This document shows positions 1 through 7,816 of a stretch of 64,000 nucleotides of DNA, piece by piece. A program made the position numbers and the translations under genes. Origin of the DNA: Methylobacterium sp. WSM2598 (GTDB taxonomy: Bacteria; Pseudomonadota; Alphaproteobacteria; Rhizobiales; Beijerinckiaceae). The stretch is from positions 2,864,774 through 2,928,773 of the forward strand of contig NZ_KB900609.1 in assembly GCF_000379105.1 (NCBI RefSeq), written 5' to 3'. The notes beneath the pieces are model-generated. The model had not been told where the DNA came from. It ran no database searches and was given only the letters and a program-made list of their open reading frames with translations. How positions within the stretch are numbered: the first letter of the stretch is position 1; every line of letters starts with the position of its first letter.

Positions 1-737
1 TCCTCAAGGACCTCGCGGATGCCCGCAAGGGCCGGGTCGGCGAGGCCGCCAAGCTCGGCCCCGACGCCAAGAGCCAGGTCACGGTCCGCTACGAGGGCGG
101 GCGCCCCGTCGAGGCGACCCAGATCGTGCTCTCGACCCAGCACCTCGACGAGAGCCTCGACTCGCAGGGCGTGCGCGCCATCGTCGAGCCCTACATCCGC
201 GCGGCGCTGCCCGGCTCCTGGGTCACCGACCGGACCGTCTGGCACGTCAACCCGACCGGCAAGTTCGTGATCGGCGGCCCGGACGGCGATTGCGGCCTGA
301 CCGGGCGCAAGATCATCGTCGACACCTATGGCGGCGCGGCGCCCCACGGCGGCGGCGCCTTCTCGGGCAAGGACCCGACGAAGGTCGACCGCTCGGCCGC
401 CTACGCGGCGCGCTACCTCGCCAAGAACGTGGTGGCGGCGGGCCTGTCGCGGCGCGCCACGATCCAGCTCGCCTACGCGATCGGCGTCGCCAAGCCGCTG
501 TCGATCTACGTCGACCTGCACGGCACGGGCCGCGTCGAGGAGGCGAAGCTGGAGAAGGTGCTGGGCGAGATCCTCGACCTGTCGCCGCGCGGCATCCGCA
601 CGCATCTCGGCCTCAACAAGCCGATCTACGCCCGCACCTCGGCCTACGGCCATTTCGGCCGCGAGCCCGACCGGGATGGCGGCTTCTCCTGGGAGAAGAC
701 CGACCTCGTGGCGACCCTGAAGTCGGCCCTGGCCTGA
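1..737 (+). CDS. metK: S-adenosylmethionine synthetase, C-terminal part
   Basis: This is the last 244 codons of methionine adenosyltransferase, which makes SAM from ATP and methionine in the cytosol; the 5' part lies outside the window. The reading frame runs in from base 3. Family signatures are plain: the STQH stretch, [12 protein letters not shown], the [16 protein letters not shown] phosphate-binding loop, and a C-terminal [16 protein letters not shown] block. The full family length is about 390 residues, so roughly 60 percent is visible. It is followed by trmB 51 bases later on the same strand, so a SAM-making and a SAM-using gene may share a transcript (inference). No defect is seen. 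Confidence 0.97.
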   Translation, partial: LKDLADARKGRVGEAAKLGPDAKSQVTVRYEGGRPVEATQIVLSTQHLDESLDSQGVRAIVEPYIRAALPGSWVTDRTVWHVNPTGKFVIGGPDGDCGLTGRKIIVDTYGGAAPHGGGAFSGKDPTKVDRSAAYAARYLAKNVVAAGLSRRATIQLAYAIGVAKPLSIYVDLHGTGRVEEAKLEKVLGEILDLSPRGIRTHLGLNKPIYARTSAYGHFGREPDRDGGFSWEKTDLVATLKSALA

Positions 738-788
738 GCCGCGCCTCCGGTGCTACGGGGCGGCTCCGCACCGCAGCGCCAGAGTTCG

Positions 789-1490
789 ATGACCGACGAC
801 GAGACCGAGGCGGCCCCCGAGCGGGGCCGCGCCTTCTACGGCCGCCGCAAGGGCAAGCGCCTGCGCGCGGGGCAGGAGGAGCGCATCGCCGCGCTCCTGC
901 CCCGCCTGCGCCTGCCCGCCGAGGGACCGATCGACCCGGCCGGCCTGTTCCCGCACCCGGTCGCCTCCCTGTGGCTGGAGATCGGTTTCGGCGGCGGGGA
1001 GCACCTCGCCGCCCAGGCCCGCGCCCATCCGGAGACCGGCTTCATCGGCTGCGAGCCCTTCGTGAACGGCGTCGCCAAGCTCCTGCGCGCCGTCGACGAC
1101 GACGGCCTCGCCAATGTCCGGCTCTGGGACCGCGACGCCATGGAGCTGCTGCCGCGGCTGCCCGCCGCCTGCGTGGAGCGGCTCTTCCTGCTCTATCCCG
1201 ATCCCTGGCCCAAGCGCCGCCAGCGCAAGCGCCGCTTCGTCTCCGACGAGAGCCTCGCGGAGATCGCCCGGGTGCTGCGCCCCGGCGGCGTCTTCCGCTT
1301 CGCCAGCGACATCGACGACTACGCCGGCTGGACCCTGGTGCGCGCCGCCCGCAGCCCCTTCCTGCGCTGGACCGCCGCGCGGGCCGACGAGTGGACGCGG
1401 CCCTGGCCCGACTGGCCGGGCACCCGCTACGAGGCGAAGGCCGTCGCCCAGGGCCGCCGGCCGACCTATCTCAGCTTCGCGCGGGTCTGA
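789..1490 (+). CDS. trmB: tRNA (guanine-N7-)-methyltransferase TrmB
   Basis: A 233-residue SAM-dependent methyltransferase expected to make m7G46 in tRNA variable loops. The Rossmann motif LEIGFGGGEHL sits near residue 62, and the family signature YPDPWPKRRQRKRRF near residue 138. The C-terminal RPTYLSFARV matches the usual KPTYxxF ending. I chose the ATG at 789 (MTDDETEAA) because the upstream in-frame GTG at 750 would add only a low-complexity tail; no strong ribosome site marks either. It lies directly downstream of metK, a common Hyphomicrobiales arrangement. Confidence 0.95.
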   Translation: MTDDETEAAPERGRAFYGRRKGKRLRAGQEERIAALLPRLRLPAEGPIDPAGLFPHPVASLWLEIGFGGGEHLAAQARAHPETGFIGCEPFVNGVAKLLRAVDDDGLANVRLWDRDAMELLPRLPAACVERLFLLYPDPWPKRRQRKRRFVSDESLAEIARVLRPGGVFRFASDIDDYAGWTLVRAARSPFLRWTAARADEWTRPWPDWPGTRYEAKAVAQGRRPTYLSFARV

Positions 1491-1692
1491 CGCGGGCGGC
1501 GGTTCCGCGAGGGAGCTTGTGGCTGCCGGCCATGCCGGTCATCATCCGCGCCGCCCAAGCCTCGCGACCGGGGCGGTGCGGCGGGGAGACGACGCGGCCC
1601 GCGGGTGGGCCGACCGGACGCGGGTGTGCGAGGAGCGCGTGGATCGCCTCTCCAGACGGCCGGGGGACCCGGCGGGGCCGGCCGGACCCGGC

Positions 1693-3507
1693 GTGAGACC
1701 AGTGGGGCGCGCCTTGGACCACAGGCCTGACCAGCAGCCCGACCGGCCGGGGGACGCGCCGGCCCCGGGCCACACCGGCGACGCGCTCCTGCGGTTCGCC
1801 TTCGAGGCGGCCCCCGTCGGGATCGCCTGCCTGTCCGGCCCGGACGATCGCCTCGTCGCGGCCAATGCCCGGCTCTGCGCCCTGCTCGCCGCCGCGCCGG
1901 AGGATTTGCTCGGCCGCCGCCTCGCCGACCTCGTCGATGCCGCCGGCGCCCCGGCCGATCCCGTGTCGGGGGCCGGGATCGAGCAGTGCTGGCGGCGCGG
2001 CGACGGCAGCACCGTCTGGGTGACGGTGCGGGCCGGCCCGTCGCGGGACGGGCAGCGGGTGCTGACCGTCGAGCCGGCGGAGGATCACGGCGCCGCCGCC
2101 CGCGCCGAGCAGACCCGCCTCGCCCTGGCCTTCTCGGGGCTCGGCGACTGGAGCTGGAGCCGGGCCAGCGGCCAGATCACCCTCTCGGAGCGGGCCGCGG
2201 AGATCCTGGGCCTCGCCCCGGGGCCCTCCGTCGCCGCGGAGACCCTGGAGCCGCGGCTGCACCGGGACGACCTGGAGCGCGCCCGCGCCCTCGTGCAGGA
2301 GGCCGCGCCCCTCGGCCGGGCCTACGCGGTCGACCTGCGCTACCGCCGCCCCCCGGACGGCCAGGAGGTCTGGATCTCGGTCCGCGGCCGCGCCCAGCTC
2401 GGCCCGGACGGGGCGGTCGTCGGCATGATCGGCGTCGTCCAGGACGTCACCGCCCGCGAGGAGGCCCGGCGCGCCCTGCACGACCGCGAGCAGCGGCTGC
2501 GGGTCGCGACCTCGGTGGCGGCGCTCGGCATCTTCGAGTGGCACCTCCTCGACGACCAGGCGCTCTGGGAGAACGAGCGCATGTGGGAGATCTTCGGCCG
2601 CCGCCCGCAGGACGGCACGATCAGCATGACCGAGTTCTTCCGCGAGGTGATGCACCCGGAGGACAAGGGGCCGTTCCGGGCCGCGGTCGCGGACGCCCTC
2701 CAGGGCGAGGGCGTGCTGCACGCCACCGGGCGCATCCGCCGGGCGAGCGACGGGACGTGGCGCACGATCGAGATGGCCGGGCGCTTCGAGCGCGACAACC
2801 CGGGCGGCCTGCCCCGCCGCCTGATCGGGGTCGTCGCCGACATCACCGACCGGCGCCTCGCCGAGGAGCGCCAGACGCTCCTGATCCGCGAACTCCACCA
2901 CCGGGTGAAGAACACCCTCGCCACCGTGCAGGCGATCGTCGGCTCGACCGCCCGCACCGCGTCGAGCATCGAGAGCTTCTACGAGGCCTTCGTCGGGCGG
3001 ATCATGTCCCTCGCCCACACCCATTCGGTCCTGACCGAAGATGTCTGGCAGACGGCCTCCCTGCGCGGCCTCCTGGAGAACGAGCTGACGCCCTACGCGG
3101 ACGGGCCGATGACGCCGGAGGCGGACGGGCGGGTCACCCTCGAGGGCCCGGCCGTCGACCTCGCCTCCGAGATCGCGGTGCCGATCGGCATGGCGATCCA
3201 CGAACTCACCACCAACGCGGCGAAGTACGGCGCCCTCTCGGGCCGGGCCGGGCGGGTGCGGGTGCGCTGGTCCCTGGAGCCCGAGGACGACCGCGTCGTG
3301 CTGCGCTTCGAGTGGCGCGAGTCGGGCGGGCCGCCGGTGGCGCCGCCGACCCGCCAGGGTTTCGGCTCCCGCCTGCTGCAGCGGGTGCTCTCGACCCAGG
3401 TCCAGGCGAACGTGGCGATCGACTACGCGCCGGACGGCCTGCGCCTGACCATGCTGGCCCCCCTGCCGAAGCGCAACGTGGCCCTCAATCCCCTGGCCAA
3501 GCTCTGA
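1693..3507 (+). CDS. HWE-family sensor histidine kinase with three PAS domains
   Basis: A soluble 604-residue sensor kinase. Residues about 30-140, 145-260 and 270-395 read as PAS/PAC modules (the second and third end in V.DVTAREEARRAL and VVADITDRRLAEE). The phosphoacceptor box ELHHRVKNTLATVQ is near His402, the N box HELTTNAAKYGALS near 503, and WRESGGPP near 541; this His / Trp-x-Glu set defines the HWE group, which lacks a normal F box. There is no membrane segment, so it probably senses an intracellular cue through a PAS ligand (unknown). The start is a choice: GTG 1693 gives a short lead into PAS1, while the open frame extends artefactually upstream into trmB. No adjacent response regulator is seen, so the partner is unknown. 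Confidence 0.88.
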   Translation: MRPVGRALDHRPDQQPDRPGDAPAPGHTGDALLRFAFEAAPVGIACLSGPDDRLVAANARLCALLAAAPEDLLGRRLADLVDAAGAPADPVSGAGIEQCWRRGDGSTVWVTVRAGPSRDGQRVLTVEPAEDHGAAARAEQTRLALAFSGLGDWSWSRASGQITLSERAAEILGLAPGPSVAAETLEPRLHRDDLERARALVQEAAPLGRAYAVDLRYRRPPDGQEVWISVRGRAQLGPDGAVVGMIGVVQDVTAREEARRALHDREQRLRVATSVAALGIFEWHLLDDQALWENERMWEIFGRRPQDGTISMTEFFREVMHPEDKGPFRAAVADALQGEGVLHATGRIRRASDGTWRTIEMAGRFERDNPGGLPRRLIGVVADITDRRLAEERQTLLIRELHHRVKNTLATVQAIVGSTARTASSIESFYEAFVGRIMSLAHTHSVLTEDVWQTASLRGLLENELTPYADGPMTPEADGRVTLEGPAVDLASEIAVPIGMAIHELTTNAAKYGALSGRAGRVRVRWSLEPEDDRVVLRFEWRESGGPPVAPPTRQGFGSRLLQRVLSTQVQANVAIDYAPDGLRLTMLAPLPKRNVALNPLAKL

Positions 3508-3666
3508 GGGTTCCGGCGGCCGGATCCGGCCGGGTTCTCGGGCCTGCCGTCCGGTGCGCGAGCGACGGGATCGGCTTCGCCGTGCGGCAGGGCCGACATC
3601 GGACAGGCAACGACGGCTTTGGCCGGTTCCCGTGCTGAACCGATCACCAGGATGCCGTGTCATACC

Positions 3667-3827
3667 CAATCCGCTTGATCCCTTCGGGATGGCGGATTGG
3701 GGCTTCGCTCAGGTGCCGCGCAGGCGTGTGATCCGGGATCCGGTTGATCGCTTCGCGATGCGGATGTCGGCTCCGCTCACGGGCCGCGCGGTCTTCTCAC
3801 CCGCGGTCCGGACGTGATCGTCCGGAC
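3667..3827. repeat. Mosaic intergenic repeat, copy A
   Basis: Lies in the 326-base gap between the HWE kinase and a convergent binding-protein gene; nothing else is recognisable in that gap. It begins with the ATCCGCTTGATCCCTTCGGG module, passes through GATCCGGGATCCGGTTGATC, and ends in a palindrome at 3806-3827 made of two GTCCGGAC boxes around GTGATC. The same modules recur, in other orders, near 11.6, 14.8, 48.3 and 53.3 kb. It could act as a terminator or nucleoid site; function is unknown. Confidence 0.75.
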
Positions 3828-3833
3828 AGCGGA

Positions 3834-4895
3834 TCACTCGATGATCCGGTCCGCGAGGGCCAGCATCGCGGTCGGGACGGTGAGGCCGAGCGCCTGGGCC
3901 GCCTTCAGGTTGATCACGAGTTCGAACACGTCCGGGCGCTCGACCGGAAGGTCGCCGGGCCGCGCCCCCTTCAGGATCCGGGCGATGTAGCTCGCCAGAC
4001 GCCGGTAGGAGGCGGCGATGCGCGGCCCGTAGGTGCAGACCGCGCCGCTCTCGGCGAAGCTCGGCCAGCCGGAAATCACCGGGATGCGCAGGCCGGCGGC
4101 CGCCTCGATGATGCGCTGGCGATTCTGCAGGGTGAAGCCGTCCGCGAAGACGGACAGCGCCTGCGGCGGCGCGGCGGCCAGGCGCGCCAGCGCCGCGGCG
4201 AGGTCCTCGGGCGTCCCGGTGGCGTGGTAGTCGATCCGCAGGCCGAGCCGGCTCCCGGCGTCGAGGGAGACCGCGCGCTCCAGCTGCTCGCCGGGATGCT
4301 CCGGGTTGCCGATGATCGCCACGTGGCGCAGGCCGGGGATCATCTCGCGCAGCAGGTCCAGGCGCTTGCGGTTGAACTCGGCCGCCATCAGGGTGACGCC
4401 GGTCATGCCGCCGCCCGGGCGCGCGTAGCTCTCCGCGAGGCCGGCCGCCACCGGATCGCCGCTGACGACGTAGACGAGCGGGACCGGCAGGCGCAGCGCG
4501 GCGGTGATCGGGGCGGCGGCGCCCTGGACCAGGAGCGCCGCCACCTTGGCGGCGGCCAGCTCCCCGGCGAGGGCGGGGACCCGGCCGAGATCGTCGTCTC
4601 CGTAGCGGAACGCGATGGCGAGGTTGCGCCCCTCCTCGAGCCCCTCCGCGGCCAACCCGTCGCGCAGGGCGGCGATGTAGGGCGTGAGGCTGGCGGCGCG
4701 CTGCGCGGTCAGCCAGCCGATGCGCACCGGCGCGCCGTCGCCTCGGGCGAGGCCGGCGCGGGAAAGGGCGGCCGCGAGGGCGGCCCCGAGCAGGTGCCGC
4801 CGCGCGACGCCTCCGGCGAGGGGCGGGGCGGGGTCTCGGGCGGGGTCCCGGGCATACGGCGCGGTCCGGTCCGGCATGGGCGTGTCCCCGATCAT
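3834..4895 (-). CDS. Orphan ABC-type substrate-binding protein (ABC_sub_bind family)
   Basis: A 353-residue periplasmic binding protein of the PF04392-type fold. The N terminus carries a twin-arginine-like leader (ARRHLLGAALAAALSRAGLARG, written here in part: RRHLLGAALAAAL), then VRIGWLT at the start of lobe one. Hallmarks include GRNLAIAFRYG, RPGGGMTGVTL, VAIIGNPEHPGEQ and a C-terminal DLPVERPDVFELVINLKAA block typical of the family. Ligand is unknown. No permease or ATPase gene is adjacent; instead a paralogue follows immediately upstream. The start at 4895 is the longest ATG; the internal ATG seven codons in is equally possible. Confidence 0.82.
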   Translation of the reverse strand: MIGDTPMPDRTAPYARDPARDPAPPLAGGVARRHLLGAALAAALSRAGLARGDGAPVRIGWLTAQRAASLTPYIAALRDGLAAEGLEEGRNLAIAFRYGDDDLGRVPALAGELAAAKVAALLVQGAAAPITAALRLPVPLVYVVSGDPVAAGLAESYARPGGGMTGVTLMAAEFNRKRLDLLREMIPGLRHVAIIGNPEHPGEQLERAVSLDAGSRLGLRIDYHATGTPEDLAAALARLAAAPPQALSVFADGFTLQNRQRIIEAAAGLRIPVISGWPSFAESGAVCTYGPRIAASYRRLASYIARILKGARPGDLPVERPDVFELVINLKAAQALGLTVPTAMLALADRIIE

Positions 4896-4932
4896 CGACG
4901 ATGCGGATCCGTCGCCCGGGCGACGCCGCGCT

Positions 4933-5916
4933 TCATTCCAGGATCTCGTCCGCGCGGGCGAGGACCGGCAGCGGGATCTTGATGGCGAGGTGCTGGGCCG
5001 TCCTCAGGTTGAGCACGAGGTCGAGTTTCTTGATCTGCTGCACGGGCAGGTCGCCGGGCTGCTCGCCGCCGAGGATGCGGCCGACATAGGCGCCGACCCG
5101 GCGCGACGCCTCGGCGACGCTGCCGCCGTAGCTCATGAGGCCGCCCGCGAGCGCGAATTCGCGGTAGGCGGAGATCGCCGCCACGGCGGCGTCGCGCGCC
5201 TGCGCGGCGATCAGGTCGTTGCGGCTGTTGAAGAACGTGTCCGCGCCGAGGATCAGCCCGCGCGCTCCGGCGCCGCTCAGCCGCGCGAAGGCCGCGGCGA
5301 TGTCGGCGTCGCCGCTCGCCGTGACCACCAGCGGCTCGAAGCCGAGGGCGCGGGCAGCCTCGGGAACCTCCCTCGCCTGGCGGTCGGCCAGGATCGGGTT
5401 CGTCGGGTTGACGAGAACCGCGACCACCACCCCGGGCGGGATGAGCTCCCGCAGGAGCTCGAGCTGCTTCGGCCCGATCTGGGCGCCGAGGGTGGTCCAG
5501 CCGGTCAGGTTGCCGCCGGGCCGGCTCGTGCTCTGGACGAGCCCGATGCTCGCAGGGTCGACCGCCATCCGCACGACGATCGGGATCCGCTCCGTCGCGC
5601 GCTTGGCGGCGAGCGCCGAGGTCGTGTTGCCGAGGACCACGATGACGGCGACGCCCTCGCGCACGAGATCCTCGGCCATCCCGTCGAGGCGGTCGTTCCG
5701 CCCCCGCGCCCAGCGGTAGCTGAACCGCACGTCGCGGCCCTCGACGTATCCGGCCTCCGCGAGCCCGGCCCGGAAGGCGTCGACGCGCGAGGTCCAAAGC
5801 TCCGGCGATTCGCTGCACAGGAGGCCCAGGGCGGGGAGCGGGGCCGGCTGCGCCGCGGCCCCGCGCGGTCGCACCAGGGCGAGGCCGAGGCCGGACAGAA
5901 ATCGACGCCGATCCAT
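4933..5916 (-). CDS. Orphan ABC-type substrate-binding protein (ABC_sub_bind family), second paralogue
   Basis: A 327-residue periplasmic binding protein, paralogue of the neighbour at 3834-4895. It starts MDRRRFLSGLGLAL, a twin-arginine-like signal, preceded by GGGAGAGGGG, a good ribosome site that decides this start over longer frames reaching 6078. Family blocks: GRDVRFSYRWARGRNDR, STSRPGGNLTGWT, a VLVNPTNP segment, and DLPVQQIKKLDLVLNLRTAQ near the end, matching the same place in its neighbour. It is only 37 bases from the next gene, so the two are probably one transcript. The ligand cannot be inferred; no membrane or ATPase component is encoded nearby. Confidence 0.85.
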   Translation of the reverse strand: MDRRRFLSGLGLALVRPRGAAAQPAPLPALGLLCSESPELWTSRVDAFRAGLAEAGYVEGRDVRFSYRWARGRNDRLDGMAEDLVREGVAVIVVLGNTTSALAAKRATERIPIVVRMAVDPASIGLVQSTSRPGGNLTGWTTLGAQIGPKQLELLRELIPPGVVVAVLVNPTNPILADRQAREVPEAARALGFEPLVVTASGDADIAAAFARLSGAGARGLILGADTFFNSRNDLIAAQARDAAVAAISAYREFALAGGLMSYGGSVAEASRRVGAYVGRILGGEQPGDLPVQQIKKLDLVLNLRTAQHLAIKIPLPVLARADEILE

Positions 5917-6161
5917 GTCCCCTCTCCCTTGCCGGCCCGATCCGACGAGACCAGTCGCGGTCCCGCAGAATTCTGTCGTGCCGAAGCTTTCACAAGATGT
6001 CCCGGCGCAGGGGCGGCCGCAACTCGGCGCGGCGTCGCGAGGGATGCTGCGCCGCGGCGCGCCCGAAGGGCGCGGCATCGTCCGCCGAGAGGGCCGCCGG
6101 GCGGGCGGCAGGAAGGATGCGGGCGCAATATCCGGAGCGGAACGGCGCCCGGCGAAGCCGC

Positions 6162-7427
6162 TCAGGCGCCGCCGAGGTCGATGCGGGTGCCGGTCTCGCC
6201 GTTGAGGAGGCGCCTGAGATGGAAGCTCGCGAGCCGGTCGTCGGGGCGCTGCCCGATCAGCGCCGCGAAGGCCTGCGTGGCGCAGGGATCCTGGGCGGCG
6301 AGCTTCGCGAAGGCCTGCGCGTAGCGGGCGGTGGCCGGATCGGCGTATGCGGCCTCGCTCAGCGGCTCGTAGGCCCGCAGCGGGGCCGACTTGCCGCGCA
6401 AGAGCAGGTCGCCGATCGGCCGCCCGCGAAACGCCTCCGCCCGCTCCGCTACGGCGGCGCTCACGCAGATCCGCGTGCCGAGCACCTTGTTGGCGGCCTC
6501 CAGCCGCGCCGCGATGTTGATCGTGTCGCCGTAGGCCGTGTAGTCGAAGAAGCGGTCGCCGCCGAAATTGCCGACGATCGCCGGCCCGGCATGGACGCCG
6601 ATGCGCGTCGCGCCGAGGCTGACGCCCCGCTCCGCCCAGGCGGCGCGCAGGGCCTGGGCGGCCTCGTCGAGGGCGAGCGCGCAGGCCACCGCCCGGCTGG
6701 CATGGTCCGGCTGCTCGCCGGGGGCGCCGAACAGCACGTGGATCGCGTCGCCCACGATCTTGGCGACGGTGCCCTCGTACCGGAAGACGAGGCCGGTCAT
6801 CGTGGCGAGGTAGCCGTTCAGCAGCTCGGCCATCAGCGCCGGGTCGAGGCTCTCCACCAGCGTGGTGAAGCCGGCGACGTCCGTGAACAGCGAGGCGACG
6901 TCGCGCCGGTGCCCTCCGGCCGCCAGGGAGGAGGCGTCGGCCGCCAAGCGCTCGGCGAGGTTGGGCGAGAAGTAGCGCGACAGCGTCGCGTGGGCGCGCT
7001 CCGCCTCGGCCTGGCGGCGGCGCGCCTCCCGCAGGGCCCTGACATGCAGCACCGTCCGGTCGACGGTGGTCTCGAAGTCGGCGAAGTCGATCGGCTTGGT
7101 CAGGAAGTCGAAGGCGCCGCGGTTCATCGCGACCCGGATGTTCGCCATGTCCCCGTAGGCCGAGACGATCACGGTCGAGAGCTTCTCGTCCGCCTCCTGC
7201 AGCTTGGCGAGGAGCGAGAGGCCGTCCATCCGCGGCATGTTGATGTCCGAGACGACGAGGTCGACGTCCCGGTGCTCGGTCAGGAGGTCGAGCGCCTCGA
7301 CGCCGTCGCGGGCGAACAGGAAGCGGACGGTGCCCTCCCGGATCCGGCGGCGGAAGGTCTGGAGGATCAGCGCCTCCAGGTCCGGCTCGTCGTCCACGAC
7401 GAGGATCTTGGCGGGCGCGGCGCTCAT
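6162..7427 (-). CDS. Receiver-domain class III adenylate cyclase
   Basis: A 421-residue response regulator whose output is a nucleotide cyclase. The receiver domain covers residues 7-125 (ILVVDDEPD, phosphoacceptor Asp in VVSDINMPRMDG, Lys in FLTKPIDF). A short coiled segment (RQAEAERAHATLSRYFSP) links to the cyclase domain at about 180-345. Catalytic features: SLFTDVAGFTTLVE for the first metal Asp, AKIVGDAIHVLFG, and DYTAYGDTINIAARLEAAN. A C-terminal tail with ADPATARYAQAFAKLAAQDP resembles the region seen after many such cyclases. It is the last gene of a three-gene operon, overlapping the CheY-like gene by 4 bases, so phosphorylation by the operon kinase probably controls cAMP synthesis (inference). 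Purine specificity is not certain from sequence alone. Confidence 0.9.
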   Translation of the reverse strand: MSAAPAKILVVDDEPDLEALILQTFRRRIREGTVRFLFARDGVEALDLLTEHRDVDLVVSDINMPRMDGLSLLAKLQEADEKLSTVIVSAYGDMANIRVAMNRGAFDFLTKPIDFADFETTVDRTVLHVRALREARRRQAEAERAHATLSRYFSPNLAERLAADASSLAAGGHRRDVASLFTDVAGFTTLVESLDPALMAELLNGYLATMTGLVFRYEGTVAKIVGDAIHVLFGAPGEQPDHASRAVACALALDEAAQALRAAWAERGVSLGATRIGVHAGPAIVGNFGGDRFFDYTAYGDTINIAARLEAANKVLGTRICVSAAVAERAEAFRGRPIGDLLLRGKSAPLRAYEPLSEAAYADPATARYAQAFAKLAAQDPCATQAFAALIGQRPDDRLASFHLRRLLNGETGTRIDLGGA

Positions 7428-7816
7428 GCGGCGGTACCGGCCAGGCGGCGGTCGATCTCCTGCCGCAGGGCCGCGAAGTCGATCGGCTTGACCAGCACGG
7501 TCTCGGCCCCGCGCTCCTGCGCGACCCGGCGGGTCTGGGCGTCGCCGTAGGCGGTGATCATGATCACCGGCACCGCGGGGCAGGCCTGCTTGACCAGCGG
7601 CAGGAGGTCGAGGCCGGTCGTGCCCGGCATGTTGATGTCCGAGAGCACGAGGATCAGCGTGGCGTCGCCCGGCGCGGCGATGCGGGCCAGCGCCTCCTCG
7701 GCCGATTGCGCGAAGGCGAGGGTGAAGCGGCCCGCGCGCAAGTCGCGGCGGAACTGCTGCCGGAACAGCTCCGCCACGTCCGGCTCGTCGTCGACGACCA
7801 GGATCAGCACGCTCAT
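7424..7816 (-). CDS. Single-domain response regulator (CheY-like)
   Basis: A 130-residue stand-alone receiver: LILVVDDEPDVAELF acidic pocket, phosphoacceptor Asp in VLSDINMPGTTG, ITAYGD switch Thr region and VLVKPIDFAAL with the conserved Lys. No output domain. It overlaps the upstream kinase and the downstream receiver-cyclase by ATGA 4-base junctions, so all three are translationally coupled. Its strong resemblance to the receiver of the cyclase (SDINMP, AYGD, KPIDFA in both) suggests the two are duplicates that compete for the same kinase or form a phosphate sink (inference). Confidence 0.93.
   Translation of the reverse strand: MSVLILVVDDEPDVAELFRQQFRRDLRAGRFTLAFAQSAEEALARIAAPGDATLILVLSDINMPGTTGLDLLPLVKQACPAVPVIMITAYGDAQTRRVAQERGAETVLVKPIDFAALRQEIDRRLAGTAA

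Noticed and set aside
1471..3669. A 732-codon minus-strand frame opposite the HWE kinase
   Set aside because: Low-complexity Arg/Gly/Asp sequence with no family likeness; the plus strand carries all kinase motifs.
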